In this document: positions 52,533 through 61,558 of the stretch, in pieces
Layout of the letters: every line of letters starts with the position of its first letter
How positions within the stretch are numbered: position 1 is the stretch's first letter
DNA from: G965197555 sp965197555
Lineage (GTDB): Bacteria; Chloroflexota; Dehalococcoidia; Lucifugimonadales; UBA3495
DNA: 64,000 nucleotides
Reading direction: 5' to 3'
Assembly (NCBI GenBank): GCA_965197555.1
Contig: OZ240213.1
Span: 3,472,001 to 3,536,000, forward strand
Notes under the pieces: model-generated
What the model saw: only the letters and a program-made list of their open reading frames with translations
Told to the model about the DNA's origin: nothing
Databases searched by the model: none
Translations under genes and position numbers: made by a program

Positions 52533-52940
52533 CTACGCTGGCCTGAAGGCCAACGACGGGTGCTCCGGGTCCAGGTCTTCCAAGTCTAGGACCAGAGGTA
52601 TGCCGATGCGTATGTTTTGGGGATTGTTGCCGTCGACGCCGGTGATGCGGGCGCTGATACGTGGGCCTTCTTCCAGGGTTACGATGCCGGTGCAGAGGGG
52701 GTTATCGCGGCCGTAGCCCTTTTGGGCCATGATGTCGGGCACCACCGAGATGCAAGTGAAGGTGGCCAGGGTGGCCCGGCCGCTGAAACCGTGCCACTCC
52801 ATGTCGAAGCTGCGGCACGCCAGGCACATGGGCCGGGCTTCCGGCGCGATGTAGCCGCAGTTTTTGCAGCGCACCCCGGTCAGTTGCTGGTTGTCTTGTA
52901 GCTGCTTGTAGAACCCGGTGGCATTAAAGTCGCTGACCAT
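52533..52940 (-). CDS. DUF35 OB-fold/zinc-ribbon acyl-CoA-binding protein
   Basis: The 135-residue product has a zinc ribbon with CKNCGY...CLAC (cysteines at about 25, 28, 39, 42) followed by an OB fold (TFTCISVVPD, TGIVTLEEGPRISARI). In archaeal HMG-CoA synthesis and in steroid-degrading Ltp2-ChsH2 complexes, DUF35 partners bind thiolase-fold enzymes and channel acyl-CoA. It starts 6 bases after the stop of the thiolase gene, fitting a two-gene complex. Confidence 0.88.
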   Translation of the reverse strand: MVSDFNATGFYKQLQDNQQLTGVRCKNCGYIAPEARPMCLACRSFDMEWHGFSGRATLATFTCISVVPDIMAQKGYGRDNPLCTGIVTLEEGPRISARITGVDGNNPQNIRIGIPLVLDLEDLDPEHPSLAFRPA

Positions 52941-52946
52941 CGGCTT

Positions 52947-54224
52947 CTACTCCCGCCGCAGCACGTTGACCACGCAGGTGCCGCCGGTGCCGCCGACGTT
53001 GTGGGTCAGGCCCACCTCAACCTTCGGCTTCTTGACCTGCCGGTCGCCGGCCTCACCGCGCAACTGGTGGTAGACCTCGATTACTTGAGCAATGCCGGAA
53101 GCGCCGACGGGATGGCCCTTGGCTTTCAACCCCCCGGAAGTGTTGATGGGGCAGTCTCCGTCCAGCGCGGTGCGGCCTTCGTCGACAGCCCGGGGACCCT
53201 CGCCGGGGGCGAAGAACCCCAGGTCCTCAGTAGCCACGATTTCGGCGATGGTAAAGCAGTCGTGGACCTCTGCTAGATCGATGTCGTCTGGCGTGACTCC
53301 CGCCATGTCGTAGGCCTGCTGGGCGGCGGCCTTGGCGGCGGAGAGAGAGGTGAGCTCTTCAGCGTCGTGCAGCGGCTTGCCCGAGGCTTGGCCGATACCG
53401 GCCAGCCTAACCGGACGGCCAGTGAAGTTGTGAGCAATTTCGGCCGACACCAGCAGGATGCATGAGGCGCCGTCGGTGATGGGGGCGCAGTCGTAAAGCC
53501 GCAAGGGCCAAGCGATCCAAGGGTTGGCCCGTTCGTCGTTCAGGAAGTCCATCTCCGACTGCCAGCCGGGCACCGGTTGGCCCCGCTGCTCGGCCCGTTC
53601 CTTGCGGCGTTGCATCAGGTCGTTGATGGTTACGTTGAACTGGGCCTTGGGGTTTAGGGCGCCGTTGTTGTGGTTTTTGATGCCAACCTTGAGCAGATGG
53701 TCCAGATTGGTCTCGTACCGGTCCATGTGAGCCTTGGCGATGGCGCCGAAGATGCCGGGGAAGGTGAGTCCGGCTGGCACCTCGTAAAGCCCATCGGCGG
53801 CGGACGCCAGGACGTCGGTAACCCCCTCGGTGGGGAGGTTGGTCATCTTTTCCATGCCGCCCACCAACACGATGTCGTACATGCCACTGGCGATAGCCAT
53901 GGCGCCCTCGCGCAGGGCGCTGCCGCTGCTGGCGCAGGCGTTCTCGATGCGGGTAACGGGGATGGGGGTCATGCCCAGCCAGTCAGCCAAGATGGGGGCG
54001 GTGTGGCCTTGGGTCTCGAAGAGGTCCGAGGAGTAGTTGCCGACATAGGCGCACTCGATGTCTTCGATGTCGATGCCCTGGTCCATGGTCGCTATCATGT
54101 CCTGGAAGGCCTCGACGAAGAGGTCGCGGCTGTCCCGGTCGGGAAAGGCTCCAAATTGGGAAAGTCCTGCTCCGACAATGGCCACCTGCCGGCCCAACTG
54201 CCGCTTCTTGCTAACTGTTGACAT
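52947..54224 (-). CDS. Thiolase-fold acyl-CoA acetyltransferase (SCP-x type)
   Basis: The 425-residue product has VAIVGAGLSQFG, the nucleophile block IENACASSGSAL with the catalytic Cys, VHDCFTIAEI, NTSGGLKAKGHPVGASG with the catalytic His, and the end NVGGTGGTCVVNVL with the second Cys. All thiolase residues are present, unlike the paralogue at 24201-25376. It should cleave or condense acyl-CoA with the DUF35 partner downstream. ATG 54224 has AGGAGC upstream; 54269 would add 15 residues. Confidence 0.9.
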   Translation of the reverse strand: MSTVSKKRQLGRQVAIVGAGLSQFGAFPDRDSRDLFVEAFQDMIATMDQGIDIEDIECAYVGNYSSDLFETQGHTAPILADWLGMTPIPVTRIENACASSGSALREGAMAIASGMYDIVLVGGMEKMTNLPTEGVTDVLASAADGLYEVPAGLTFPGIFGAIAKAHMDRYETNLDHLLKVGIKNHNNGALNPKAQFNVTINDLMQRRKERAEQRGQPVPGWQSEMDFLNDERANPWIAWPLRLYDCAPITDGASCILLVSAEIAHNFTGRPVRLAGIGQASGKPLHDAEELTSLSAAKAAAQQAYDMAGVTPDDIDLAEVHDCFTIAEIVATEDLGFFAPGEGPRAVDEGRTALDGDCPINTSGGLKAKGHPVGASGIAQVIEVYHQLRGEAGDRQVKKPKVEVGLTHNVGGTGGTCVVNVLRRE

Positions 54225-54508
54225 GGTGCTCGCTCCTAGTAGTGATTGCTGTACTTGTTCTCTCGACATTAGACCATTGGGCCGACTACGTCAGCATGTA
54301 CGCTCCTCGAAGCCTAAGTAGCGTAACAACCGCCGCAGTTCATGGAATTAAATATATCTCTAGAGGTGACCCGGAAAACCCGCAGCATCGGAAGGTCAAA
54401 GGGCCCCATTATCTGCCGCTATTATGTGACGGCAGGAAGATAACGGTCAACCCAAGCAATTAGGAGAAGCTGAACTAAGAACCACCATTGCTGGCCTGCC
54501 AGGTGTGT

Positions 54509-55597
54509 TCAGTTCCCCTGTATCACCCGCTGGCACATTTCGGCTCCATCAAGGATCTCCGTAATCATTGCTGTTTCCTGAACGGTATGGAAGGCGCGGA
54601 CTCCTATACCCACGGGCAATGCGACTATACCGTTTTCGACAAAGACGTTGGCGTCGGAACCACCACCGGTCGCTTCAAGGCTTGGCTCTAGGCCAATGTC
54701 GGCCAATGCCCTGCCGATCATGTCCACGGTAGGGTGGGATGGGTCGACTTTGTAGGCCTGGTAGGTGTTACGAATTTCCAGGGACACACCCGCATCAGGG
54801 TACCGGGCGGCGGCTTCGTCGAAAACGCGGCGAAACTCGTTGGAGTACCAATCAAGTTTGGCGTTATCCCGGCTGCGAATCTCACCATCGAGGAAGGCAT
54901 GCTCCGGTATTATGTTGCGTTTTAGCCCTCCTTCGAACCGCCCGACATTGGCGGTTGTCTCAAAATCGATGCGCCCCAAAGGCAACTGGGTAAGAATTTC
55001 GGCAGCAATGATCAAGGCGGAAATGCCCTTTTCCGGCTCCACGCCGGCGTGGGCCGCTCTGCCGGTAATGTTGCCTGTTACGACGTTTTGGGAAGGAGCC
55101 GACACCGAGATGCGGCTGGCCGGGCCCTCACCATCGAAGACCATACCGCGCTTGGCCGAAAGCAAACTGAAGTCCAAGTGGTGCACACCCACAAGGCCCC
55201 CCTCTTCGGCCCGGGTGAAAGCGACTTCGACCGGTACATGAGCCATACCGGATTCGACCACCGAGGTCAGCGCCTCTAGCACTATGCTTATTCCCGCCTT
55301 GCAGTCACCGCCCAGGATAGTGGTGCCATCCGAGCGGAGTTGGTCGCCATCGAGCGATGGTTTTATCCCTCGCCCGGGGTCCACTGTGTCCATGTGAGCG
55401 GAAAGCAGCACCGGCTCACCTTCGCCGGGGAGAGTGGCTACCAGGTTATTGAATGTATCGTGTTGTACTTTGAAGCCCAACGCGGTTAACCGGGAGCTGA
55501 GCTCGCGGTCGATGGCATCCTCCTCTCCGGTAGGGCTGTCAATGCAAATTAGGTCGATCAACGTTTTGGTGAGACGTTCTCGATCAGCCAATTCCAC
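54509..55597 (-). CDS. M20-family metallopeptidase (peptidase T-like)
   Basis: Dinuclear zinc amino- or tripeptidase. The 362-residue product shows CIDSPTGEED, the first metal site HMDTVDPG (His68, Asp70), GGDCKAG with the bridging Asp98, and TRAEEGGLVG with the catalytic Glu pair at 131-132, followed by the dimerisation insert. The first start is GTG at 55597 behind AGGAACGGAG. It resembles peptidase T and related M20 enzymes; the exact peptide preference is not known. Confidence 0.9.
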   Translation of the reverse strand: MELADRERLTKTLIDLICIDSPTGEEDAIDRELSSRLTALGFKVQHDTFNNLVATLPGEGEPVLLSAHMDTVDPGRGIKPSLDGDQLRSDGTTILGGDCKAGISIVLEALTSVVESGMAHVPVEVAFTRAEEGGLVGVHHLDFSLLSAKRGMVFDGEGPASRISVSAPSQNVVTGNITGRAAHAGVEPEKGISALIIAAEILTQLPLGRIDFETTANVGRFEGGLKRNIIPEHAFLDGEIRSRDNAKLDWYSNEFRRVFDEAAARYPDAGVSLEIRNTYQAYKVDPSHPTVDMIGRALADIGLEPSLEATGGGSDANVFVENGIVALPVGIGVRAFHTVQETAMITEILDGAEMCQRVIQGN

Positions 55598-55669
55598 CTC
55601 CGTTCCTATCCACGCGGTTGAAAGGGTGATATCCGCAGGTCCCAGATTTCCCTCCTTCCAAACCGGCTA

Positions 55670-56092
55670 TCAGGGTAGCCCCGCTATCGCCTTGATCTCT
55701 ACCAGGAACTCCTCGCGTACCAGTCCACTGATGACTAGCAGCGTATTTGTTGGGTAGTCCCCTTGAGGAAAAATTCTTGGGAATATCTCGGTGCGAGCGT
55801 TGATGAATCCCTGGACTGACTCCCGGCCAACAACGTAGGTGGTGAACTCAACCACGTTGCTGAAGGAGGCCCCTGCACCTTCCAGAATCTTCCCGATATT
55901 ATAGAAAACCTGTCGTGTCTGGGCCTCAACGTCGCCGGGTCCCACCGCGTTTCCGTTACTGTTCACCGCGACTTGGCCAGCGATGTATAGCAACCGTCCT
56001 GCGGTGACCTGCACTGCGTTCGAATAGGCGCCGAGGGGCTGGGGAGCACCAGGCGGGTTCATGGGTGACCGCTGAAGCTGTACCATCGTCAT
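55670..56092 (-). CDS. RidA-family (YjgF/YER057c) protein
   Basis: The 140-residue product has the RidA fold: LLYIAGQVAVNSNGN, DVEAQTRQVFYNIGKILEGAG, and VEIKAIAGLP at the end. RidA proteins deaminate reactive 2-aminoacrylate imines. The Arg that binds substrate in RidA (YPARS) is replaced here (YPTNT), so it probably belongs to another Rid subgroup. It lies between the M20 peptidase and the broken hpnB. Confidence 0.85.
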   Translation of the reverse strand: MTMVQLQRSPMNPPGAPQPLGAYSNAVQVTAGRLLYIAGQVAVNSNGNAVGPGDVEAQTRQVFYNIGKILEGAGASFSNVVEFTTYVVGRESVQGFINARTEIFPRIFPQGDYPTNTLLVISGLVREEFLVEIKAIAGLP

Positions 56093-56197
56093 ACTCCAAA
56101 TGGAAGCCGGTTATAGTCGGCTGGTTCATGGGATCTGAACTAGCACCATTATAGGCCATGTCACCCTTGGGGGCGGGCGCACCGCACCTGACCGCCT

Positions 56198-57439
56198 TTA
56201 CATCCGACGAGCGGAATCTCTACCCAAGCTGGGATAAGTACGGCCCTTCCAGCCGCCACCCAGGTTACACCAATGTCGCAAAGCAGAATCAATGGTCATA
56301 CGAGTGTACAGTAGGCCCGCGACAGGCAGCAGGAAACCCAGGACCCTGGCGCATTGATACCACTTTAGCGAGGGTAGGAAAGTCCCGGCCATAATGGTCC
56401 AGACGAACAACCCTGTGGCGCCCAACCAAGCGCCAGGACCGGTGGATTGTTGCCAGATAGCAACGGTCACTCCGACCGCCGCGGCTACTGGTGGCAATAG
56501 ATACATCAGGGTCATGCCCAAAACGGTGGCCGCTAAACGTAGCCAGGAGTAGTCCAATTGAGTGAAAGCCGTGCGAGAGACCGTTCGCCAGATCTCGGCG
56601 ACAGAGCCGTAGGTACGGCGACTTTCTACCCCTTTGCTCAACCCCAACCAGATGCGTCCATTACGTCCGTTACGAGTTTTCTTGATCAAACTTGCCAAGG
56701 CGCAGTCGTCGATCAACTCACTGGAGATCGAGGCCAACCCGCCAGCTTTGTCCAAAGCTTCCCTGCGGACCAGCAGGCACCCGCCGGCTGCCGCCGCCGT
56801 TCTGGATTCCGGATCGTTTACCCGGTGAAAAGGGTACAGCTTAGCGAAGAAATAAACGAAGGCAGGCACGAGGCTCCGGTCCCAGAAACTATTGACCCGA
56901 AGCGTCGCCATCACCGAGACTAGGTCCAGATTGTCTGCCTGGGCCTTGGAAACCAAGGCGGCCAGCATTTTCGGCGAATGGGAAATGTCAGCGTCGGTAA
57001 ACAAGAAGTATTCCAAGCCTTCGGTGCTACCCGCTCTGATGCCCTGTTCCAGCGCCCAGAGCTTTCCGGTCCAGCCCGAGGCCAATGGTAGACCCTGTAC
57101 CAAAGTAAAGCCGTCCCGAGCTCCAGGCTCCATTGCTAACCTGGAAGCAGCTTCTCCGGTACCGTCGTCGCTCTGATCATCCACCAGATAAACGCCATAA
57201 GCCCCCGGATATTGCTGCTGGAATTAGGGAGGCAAGGTGTGGGGTAGCATATGAGCTTCATTGCGGGCTGGGACAATCACGCTGACCGTGGGCCAGGAAT
57301 TTCCGCTTCTTGCCATGGCGGAGTCATAGTCGAGGCGCGGCTGCATCTGCCAGAACATTCCCCGTCCCACCGCTAGGTACAGCCAACCTACCAGGGCCAC
57401 AGCGGAGAATGCCCCTGCTATGAGAAGCAGTGTATCCAT
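56198..57439 (-). pseudogene. hpnB: Hopene-associated glycosyltransferase HpnB, interrupted by an in-frame TAA
   Basis: One continuous frame from ATG 57439 (MDTLLLIAGAFS membrane segment; VSVIVPARNEA) reaches TAA at 57224-57226 (codon 72), then continues in the same frame with YPGAYGVYLVDDQSDDGTG and the rest of a GT2 enzyme (FLFTDADISHSP, later membrane helices MYLLPPVAAAVGV) to 56198. Relatives read LPSLL where the stop lies, so TTA to TAA is the likely change. A re-start at 57184 would lose the nucleotide-binding N-terminus. HpnB is found with hopanoid genes; none are adjacent here. Confidence 0.85.
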
Positions 57440-57501
57440 ACCGGACCTTGCCCAGCAGCATATGGGGCTACCCATTCCATGTCAGGCCCTACCCTCCATG
57501 A

Positions 57502-57507
57502 TATACT
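57502..57507 (+). promoter_or_regulatory. TATACT box for a probably leaderless Nudix message
   Basis: TATACT ends nine bases before the Nudix ATG and no ribosome-binding site lies between, matching the spacing seen at thiL. Confidence 0.5.
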
Positions 57508-57516
57508 CGACGGGTC

Positions 57517-57888
57517 ATGGCTTCGGGTCCAAGGCCGTTGGTGGGAGTGGGCGTTGTGTTTGTTCGGGAGGGCCATGTTTTCTTGGCCAAGCGCCAAGGA
57601 AGCCACGGTGAAGGCACCTGGGCGTCGGCTGGAGGCCATCTGGAACCGGGGGAAACCCTGGAAGAGTGCGCCCGTAGAGAAGCCCAGGAGGAGCTTGGGG
57701 TGAGTGTGGCCGACCTGCGGTTCCTGCGTGTAAGTAACATCATCGCCTACGGCAAACACTACGTCGATATTGAGTTTCTTGGAGATATCGGCGGGCAGGA
57801 ACCTCGATTGGCCGAACCGGTGGGATTCACGGACGCAGGTTGGTTTGCCTTGGACCGGCTTCCTCATCCCCTGTTCCCAGCAGTGTAG
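57517..57888 (+). CDS. Nudix hydrolase, probably cut short by a nonsense codon
   Basis: The 123-residue product has a complete Nudix box (GGHLEPGETLEECARREAQEELGV split as G-x5-E-x7-REAQEELGV, about 39-61) and the fold of small nucleotide-sugar or oxidised-nucleotide hydrolases. After LFPAV the stop TAG (57886-57888) is followed in frame by YALDSYRTGRCYYSGA and TGA at 57937-57939. That tail matches the usual C-terminal helix, so CAG to TAG is likely. The catalytic part is intact and the shortened protein may still work. Confidence 0.82.
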   Translation: MASGPRPLVGVGVVFVREGHVFLAKRQGSHGEGTWASAGGHLEPGETLEECARREAQEELGVSVADLRFLRVSNIIAYGKHYVDIEFLGDIGGQEPRLAEPVGFTDAGWFALDRLPHPLFPAV

Positions 57889-58058
57889 TACGCCCTCGAT
57901 AGCTATCGCACCGGACGCTGCTACTACTCTGGCGCCTGAATGTCTACGGCTCTCATTGCCCCGCTGGGCCTTACTAAGCCCGGTGCCAGTGAAGCCATTA
58001 CACTACTGGACCGAACCACTCTGAATCTCCCCTAGCAAAGGGGGGTTCAACATGACTT

Positions 58059-58106
58059 ATTAAGACACCGGGAGATTAAGAAACCGGGAAATTAAGATAC
58101 CGGGAG
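58059..58106 (+). repeat. Three tandem 16-bp repeats before the EthD-like gene
   Basis: Three adjacent copies of ATTAAGAnACCGGGAn, differing at two or three positions, run from 58059 to 58106. The last copy supplies the GGGAGGG ribosome-binding site. They may be binding sites for a regulator. Confidence 0.75.
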
Positions 58107-58116
58107 GGCATTAGTG

Positions 58117-58785
58117 ATGGCAATGAAAGGCCGCGGGCTATTGATGGTGTACTCCGACGTCTCCAGCGAGCACAAAGAAGAGTATAACCATTGGTACAAT
58201 GAGGAGCACATCCCCGAGCGGCTGTCGATCCCTGGTGTGCTTAGCGCAGCCCGTTACGTGGCGGTCCAGGGCGGGCCGAAATACTTGGCTTGCTACGAGC
58301 TCGCTGAGCCGGAAACCTATCACTCCGATGCCTGGAAATACTGGCATGACAACCCTACGCCATGGACGCAACGGATGTCTCCCGCCGTCATCGGCATTAA
58401 CTTCATTCGCAATCTGTATCGGCTGATTTACCCCCACGACTTGTCAGCGGAGACCGTCCAATCGGACATGGCCCCGGTGCTGCTGGTTGGCCGAATGTCG
58501 GTGCCGGGCGAGCTGGAAGAGCAGTTCAACCAGGCTTATGACAGTGAGAGATTGCCTCTGTGCAGCAAAATCCCAGGTTATATCCGCGCTCGGCGGTTTG
58601 AAGCCGTTATGGGTGAGCCGAAGTACACAACCCTGCACGAAATGGACTCGGACAAGGTACCCGCTTCTCCCGAGTGGGAGGAATGGCGAACAACCATTAC
58701 CCCTGTTTGGTCTGATATCGTCCGCCCCCATATGAGCCACGTGGATGGCTCCCCAGGGGTTTATAAACGTATTTTCCCTTCTTAA
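58117..58785 (+). CDS. Two-domain EthD/dimeric alpha-beta barrel-like protein
   Basis: The 222-residue product contains two related ferredoxin-like repeats, VYSDVSSEHKEEYNHWYNEEHIPERL (N-terminal) and VGRMSVPGELEEQFNQAYDSERLPL (C-terminal), each followed by a PGxxxARR/Y segment. Such proteins often form small internal-dimer barrels (EthD-like, DUF4286-like). No catalytic residues can be named. ATG 58117 follows GGGAGGG by eight bases, just after three 16-bp repeats. Confidence 0.7.
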   Translation: MAMKGRGLLMVYSDVSSEHKEEYNHWYNEEHIPERLSIPGVLSAARYVAVQGGPKYLACYELAEPETYHSDAWKYWHDNPTPWTQRMSPAVIGINFIRNLYRLIYPHDLSAETVQSDMAPVLLVGRMSVPGELEEQFNQAYDSERLPLCSKIPGYIRARRFEAVMGEPKYTTLHEMDSDKVPASPEWEEWRTTITPVWSDIVRPHMSHVDGSPGVYKRIFPS

Positions 58786-58936
58786 TGCGACCCGTCAGCT
58801 TGGTGCTCTCGTCTATTTCACACGCCGGCGTCGCCAAAACGCCTTAACCTGCGGAGTTCTCAGGTAGTGGCGTCCAACTCAACATAAATCAATCGTGATT
58901 TGGCCGCAAAAGTGACCATTCTAGCTACGACTCGGG

Positions 58937-58967
58937 TATAATATATATACATTGTTTAAGACAATGT
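58937..58967 (+). promoter_or_regulatory. Possible gyrB promoter and inverted repeat
   Basis: TATAAT at 58937-58942 lies about 95 bases before gyrB, with GTGACC about 19 bases upstream as a weak -35. Immediately downstream ACATTGT-ttaag-ACAATGT (58949-58967) is a perfect 7-base inverted repeat covering the expected start site, a good place for an operator. Confidence 0.5.
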
Positions 58968-59037
58968 CGGCGTCCTCCGTTCCTCAGGTTTATACCTCTT
59001 ACCAGTCTTAACAGCGATCCTACGCGAAGTGGGCAGT

Positions 59038-60972
59038 ATGCAAGAATCTCCGGCGATGGAATACACCGCCAAAGACATACAAGTACTTGAGGGCCTGGAA
59101 GCAGTCAGGGTCCGCCCCGGAATGTATATCGGCAGCACCGACCAGCGAGGCCTGCACCACCTGATTTTCGAAATTCTCGACAACGCTGTCGATGAAGCAA
59201 TGGCCGGGTTCTGCACCTTGGTCACTATATCCCTGGACGAGACCGGATTGATAGTCGTGTCCGACAACGGCCGAGGGATCCCAGTGGACATTCATCCCAC
59301 CACGGGCAAGACGGCCCTAGAGACCGTCATGACTACCCTCCATGCCGGTGGGAAGTTCGGTGGAGGGGCCTATAAGGTGACGGGCGGCCTTCACGGAGTC
59401 GGAGCATCGGTGGTCAACGGACTCGCGTCCCACCTGAGGGCCGAGGTGAGCCGTGACGGCTGGACTTACAGGCAGGAATACTCCCGGGGCAAGGCCTCGG
59501 GACCACTTGAGCGCACATGTCAGACCGATATGCACGGCACGATCGTATCCTTCAGGCCAGACCCGGAAATTTTCCCGGTGATCGATTACGACTTCGACAC
59601 CTTGATTGCCCACTTCAAAGAGATCGCGTTCTTGAACCGGGGACTTGAGATTCGCTTCAAAAGTGAATGGCACCGGGGGCAACGCGATGGAGACATTGAA
59701 CGTAACTACTATTTCGATGGCGGAATAGCCAACCTGGTACGTAACGCCAACAGAAACCGCCGGGTAATGCAACCCATACCTTTCTACTACGAAAAAACCG
59801 TCGATGACACATCGGTTGAGGCGGCGATCCAATACAACGATAGCTTCAGCGAGACGGTTTTCTCTTTCGCAAACTGTATCAACACCCAGGAGGGTGGCAG
59901 CCACCTTACCGGGTTTCGGGCAGCGCTCACTCGGGTCATTAACGATTACGCTCGAAAGCAAGGGGCGATCAAGGAAGACCAACCCAACCTTACCGGTGAG
60001 GACGTGAGGGAGGGGCTTGCTGGCGTGGTGAGCGTGAAGCTCACCGATCCCCAGTTTGAGGGCCAGACCAAAACCAAGCTGGGCAACGCTGAGGTCCGGG
60101 GGATCGTTGAGTCCGTGGTAGGTGAGGGGCTTGCCCGATACTTGGAGGAGAACCTTACCGAAAGCAAGCGCATCATCGAAAAATGCCTCACCTCCCAGAA
60201 GGCCAGGGAGGCGGCTAAGCGGGCCAGGGAGCTGGTAATCCGTAAGAACGCCCTGGACGGCTCGTCGCTACCGGGTAAACTGGCTGATTGTGCGGAACGA
60301 GATCCAGCTAGGTCTGAACTCTACATCGTGGAAGGTGAGTCGGCCGGAGGCTCCGCCAAAATGGGGCGAGACCGCCGCTTTCAAGCAATCCTGCCCCTCA
60401 AAGGGAAGATCCTAAACGTGGAGCGCGTTCTACAGCAACCAGACAGGATTCTGGGCCATGAGGAAATCAGGTCCATTGTAGCCGCCGTAGGTGCCGGAGA
60501 GGGGGATGAGTTCGACCCCAACAAGGTGCGCTACCATAAAATCATCATAATGACCGATGCGGACGTAGACGGCTCCCACATTCGTACCCTGATCCTGACC
60601 TTTTTTTACCGGCGGATGCAACCCTTGATCGATCAAGGTTACCTTTACATTGCCCAGCCACCGCTTTACCGGGTGCAATCAGGCAAGAAGGTGCAATACG
60701 CCTATTCGGAAGACGAGAAGGACGCGGTTCTCAGCACACTCAACGGCCAACGGAATACCCACTTGCAACGGTACAAAGGTCTTGGTGAGATGAACCCGGA
60801 CCAGCTCTGGGAAACCACCATGAACCCAGAAACCCGGCAGATGCTGGTGGTCAACATCGACAACGTTGTTGAAACGGACGACGTGTTCACCACGTTAATG
60901 GGCGAAGTGGTTGCTCCTCGCAAGAGTTTCATCCAGGCTCATGCCCGCAGCGTAAAGAACCTGGACGTCTAA
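59038..60972 (+). CDS. gyrB: DNA gyrase subunit B
   Basis: ATPase and metal-binding subunit of gyrase. The product of about 644 residues has the GHKL ATP site (NAVDEAMAG, VSDNGRGIP, GLHGVGASVVNGL), QTKTKLGN in the transducer, and the TOPRIM block EGESAGGSAK and IMTDADVDGSHIRTL, ending in a GyrB C-terminus. No gyrA/parC is adjacent; ParE cannot be strictly excluded. ATG 59038 or GTG 59029 are both possible starts; neither has a strong ribosome-binding site. Confidence 0.93.
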   Translation: MQESPAMEYTAKDIQVLEGLEAVRVRPGMYIGSTDQRGLHHLIFEILDNAVDEAMAGFCTLVTISLDETGLIVVSDNGRGIPVDIHPTTGKTALETVMTTLHAGGKFGGGAYKVTGGLHGVGASVVNGLASHLRAEVSRDGWTYRQEYSRGKASGPLERTCQTDMHGTIVSFRPDPEIFPVIDYDFDTLIAHFKEIAFLNRGLEIRFKSEWHRGQRDGDIERNYYFDGGIANLVRNANRNRRVMQPIPFYYEKTVDDTSVEAAIQYNDSFSETVFSFANCINTQEGGSHLTGFRAALTRVINDYARKQGAIKEDQPNLTGEDVREGLAGVVSVKLTDPQFEGQTKTKLGNAEVRGIVESVVGEGLARYLEENLTESKRIIEKCLTSQKAREAAKRARELVIRKNALDGSSLPGKLADCAERDPARSELYIVEGESAGGSAKMGRDRRFQAILPLKGKILNVERVLQQPDRILGHEEIRSIVAAVGAGEGDEFDPNKVRYHKIIIMTDADVDGSHIRTLILTFFYRRMQPLIDQGYLYIAQPPLYRVQSGKKVQYAYSEDEKDAVLSTLNGQRNTHLQRYKGLGEMNPDQLWETTMNPETRQMLVVNIDNVVETDDVFTTLMGEVVAPRKSFIQAHARSVKNLDV

Positions 60973-61141
60973 ACCTCGGGGTGGGGTACCCTGGTAACCT
61001 AAGGAGCCGATGGCGCACCTCGGCGCTATGGGATACCTTGGGTTATGGTACACTTGAAGGTGAATGAGCGAAACGCGGGGGACGGGCTTAATCGTGGTAA
61101 CTCCCGCCACCAATTAACGAAAGGTTCCTGGGAGGCCGGAT

Positions 61142-61408
61142 TTGCCAGCTCGGAAGTCGCACCGCCAATCGGAAACGCGCGCTGTACGCAACCGTCGCGT
61201 CAAGTCAATTACAAGAACCGTGATGAACAAGGCGTTCCTGACATTGCGGTCAGGGGACGCGGAGTCCGCTGAGACGGCCGTGCGTGACGCGAGCGCTGTG
61301 TTGGACCGAGGAGTCCAGAAAGGCATATTGCACAAAAACAATGCCTCGCGCCGCAAGTCCCGGATCGCAGCCAGGCTTAACCAGGTTCGGAGGGCCGCGG
61401 CCGCCTGA
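61142..61408 (+). CDS. rpsT: 30S ribosomal protein S20
   Basis: Primary 16S rRNA-binding protein. The 88-residue product is basic and helical (TTG start at 61142 preceded by GGGAGG), with the family pattern ESAETAVRDASAVLDRGVQKGILHKNNASRRKSRI. An extended -10-like sequence TGGTACACT lies near 61043. It sits between gyrB and lexA on the same strand but with its own spacing. Confidence 0.92.
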   Translation: MPARKSHRQSETRAVRNRRVKSITRTVMNKAFLTLRSGDAESAETAVRDASAVLDRGVQKGILHKNNASRRKSRIAARLNQVRRAAAA

Positions 61409-61558
61409 GCTTCGAATACCCGGCATTCACCCTTGATTCATTGCAAATAGCTATCTGTCTTCCACTTCCAGCCCTATCCATAACCATTGGCTCGCTCCTC
61501 TCCACCTATGCTTGCTGCCGACCCTCTTTCACCAGTATCGGAGTGTGACAAATCAACA

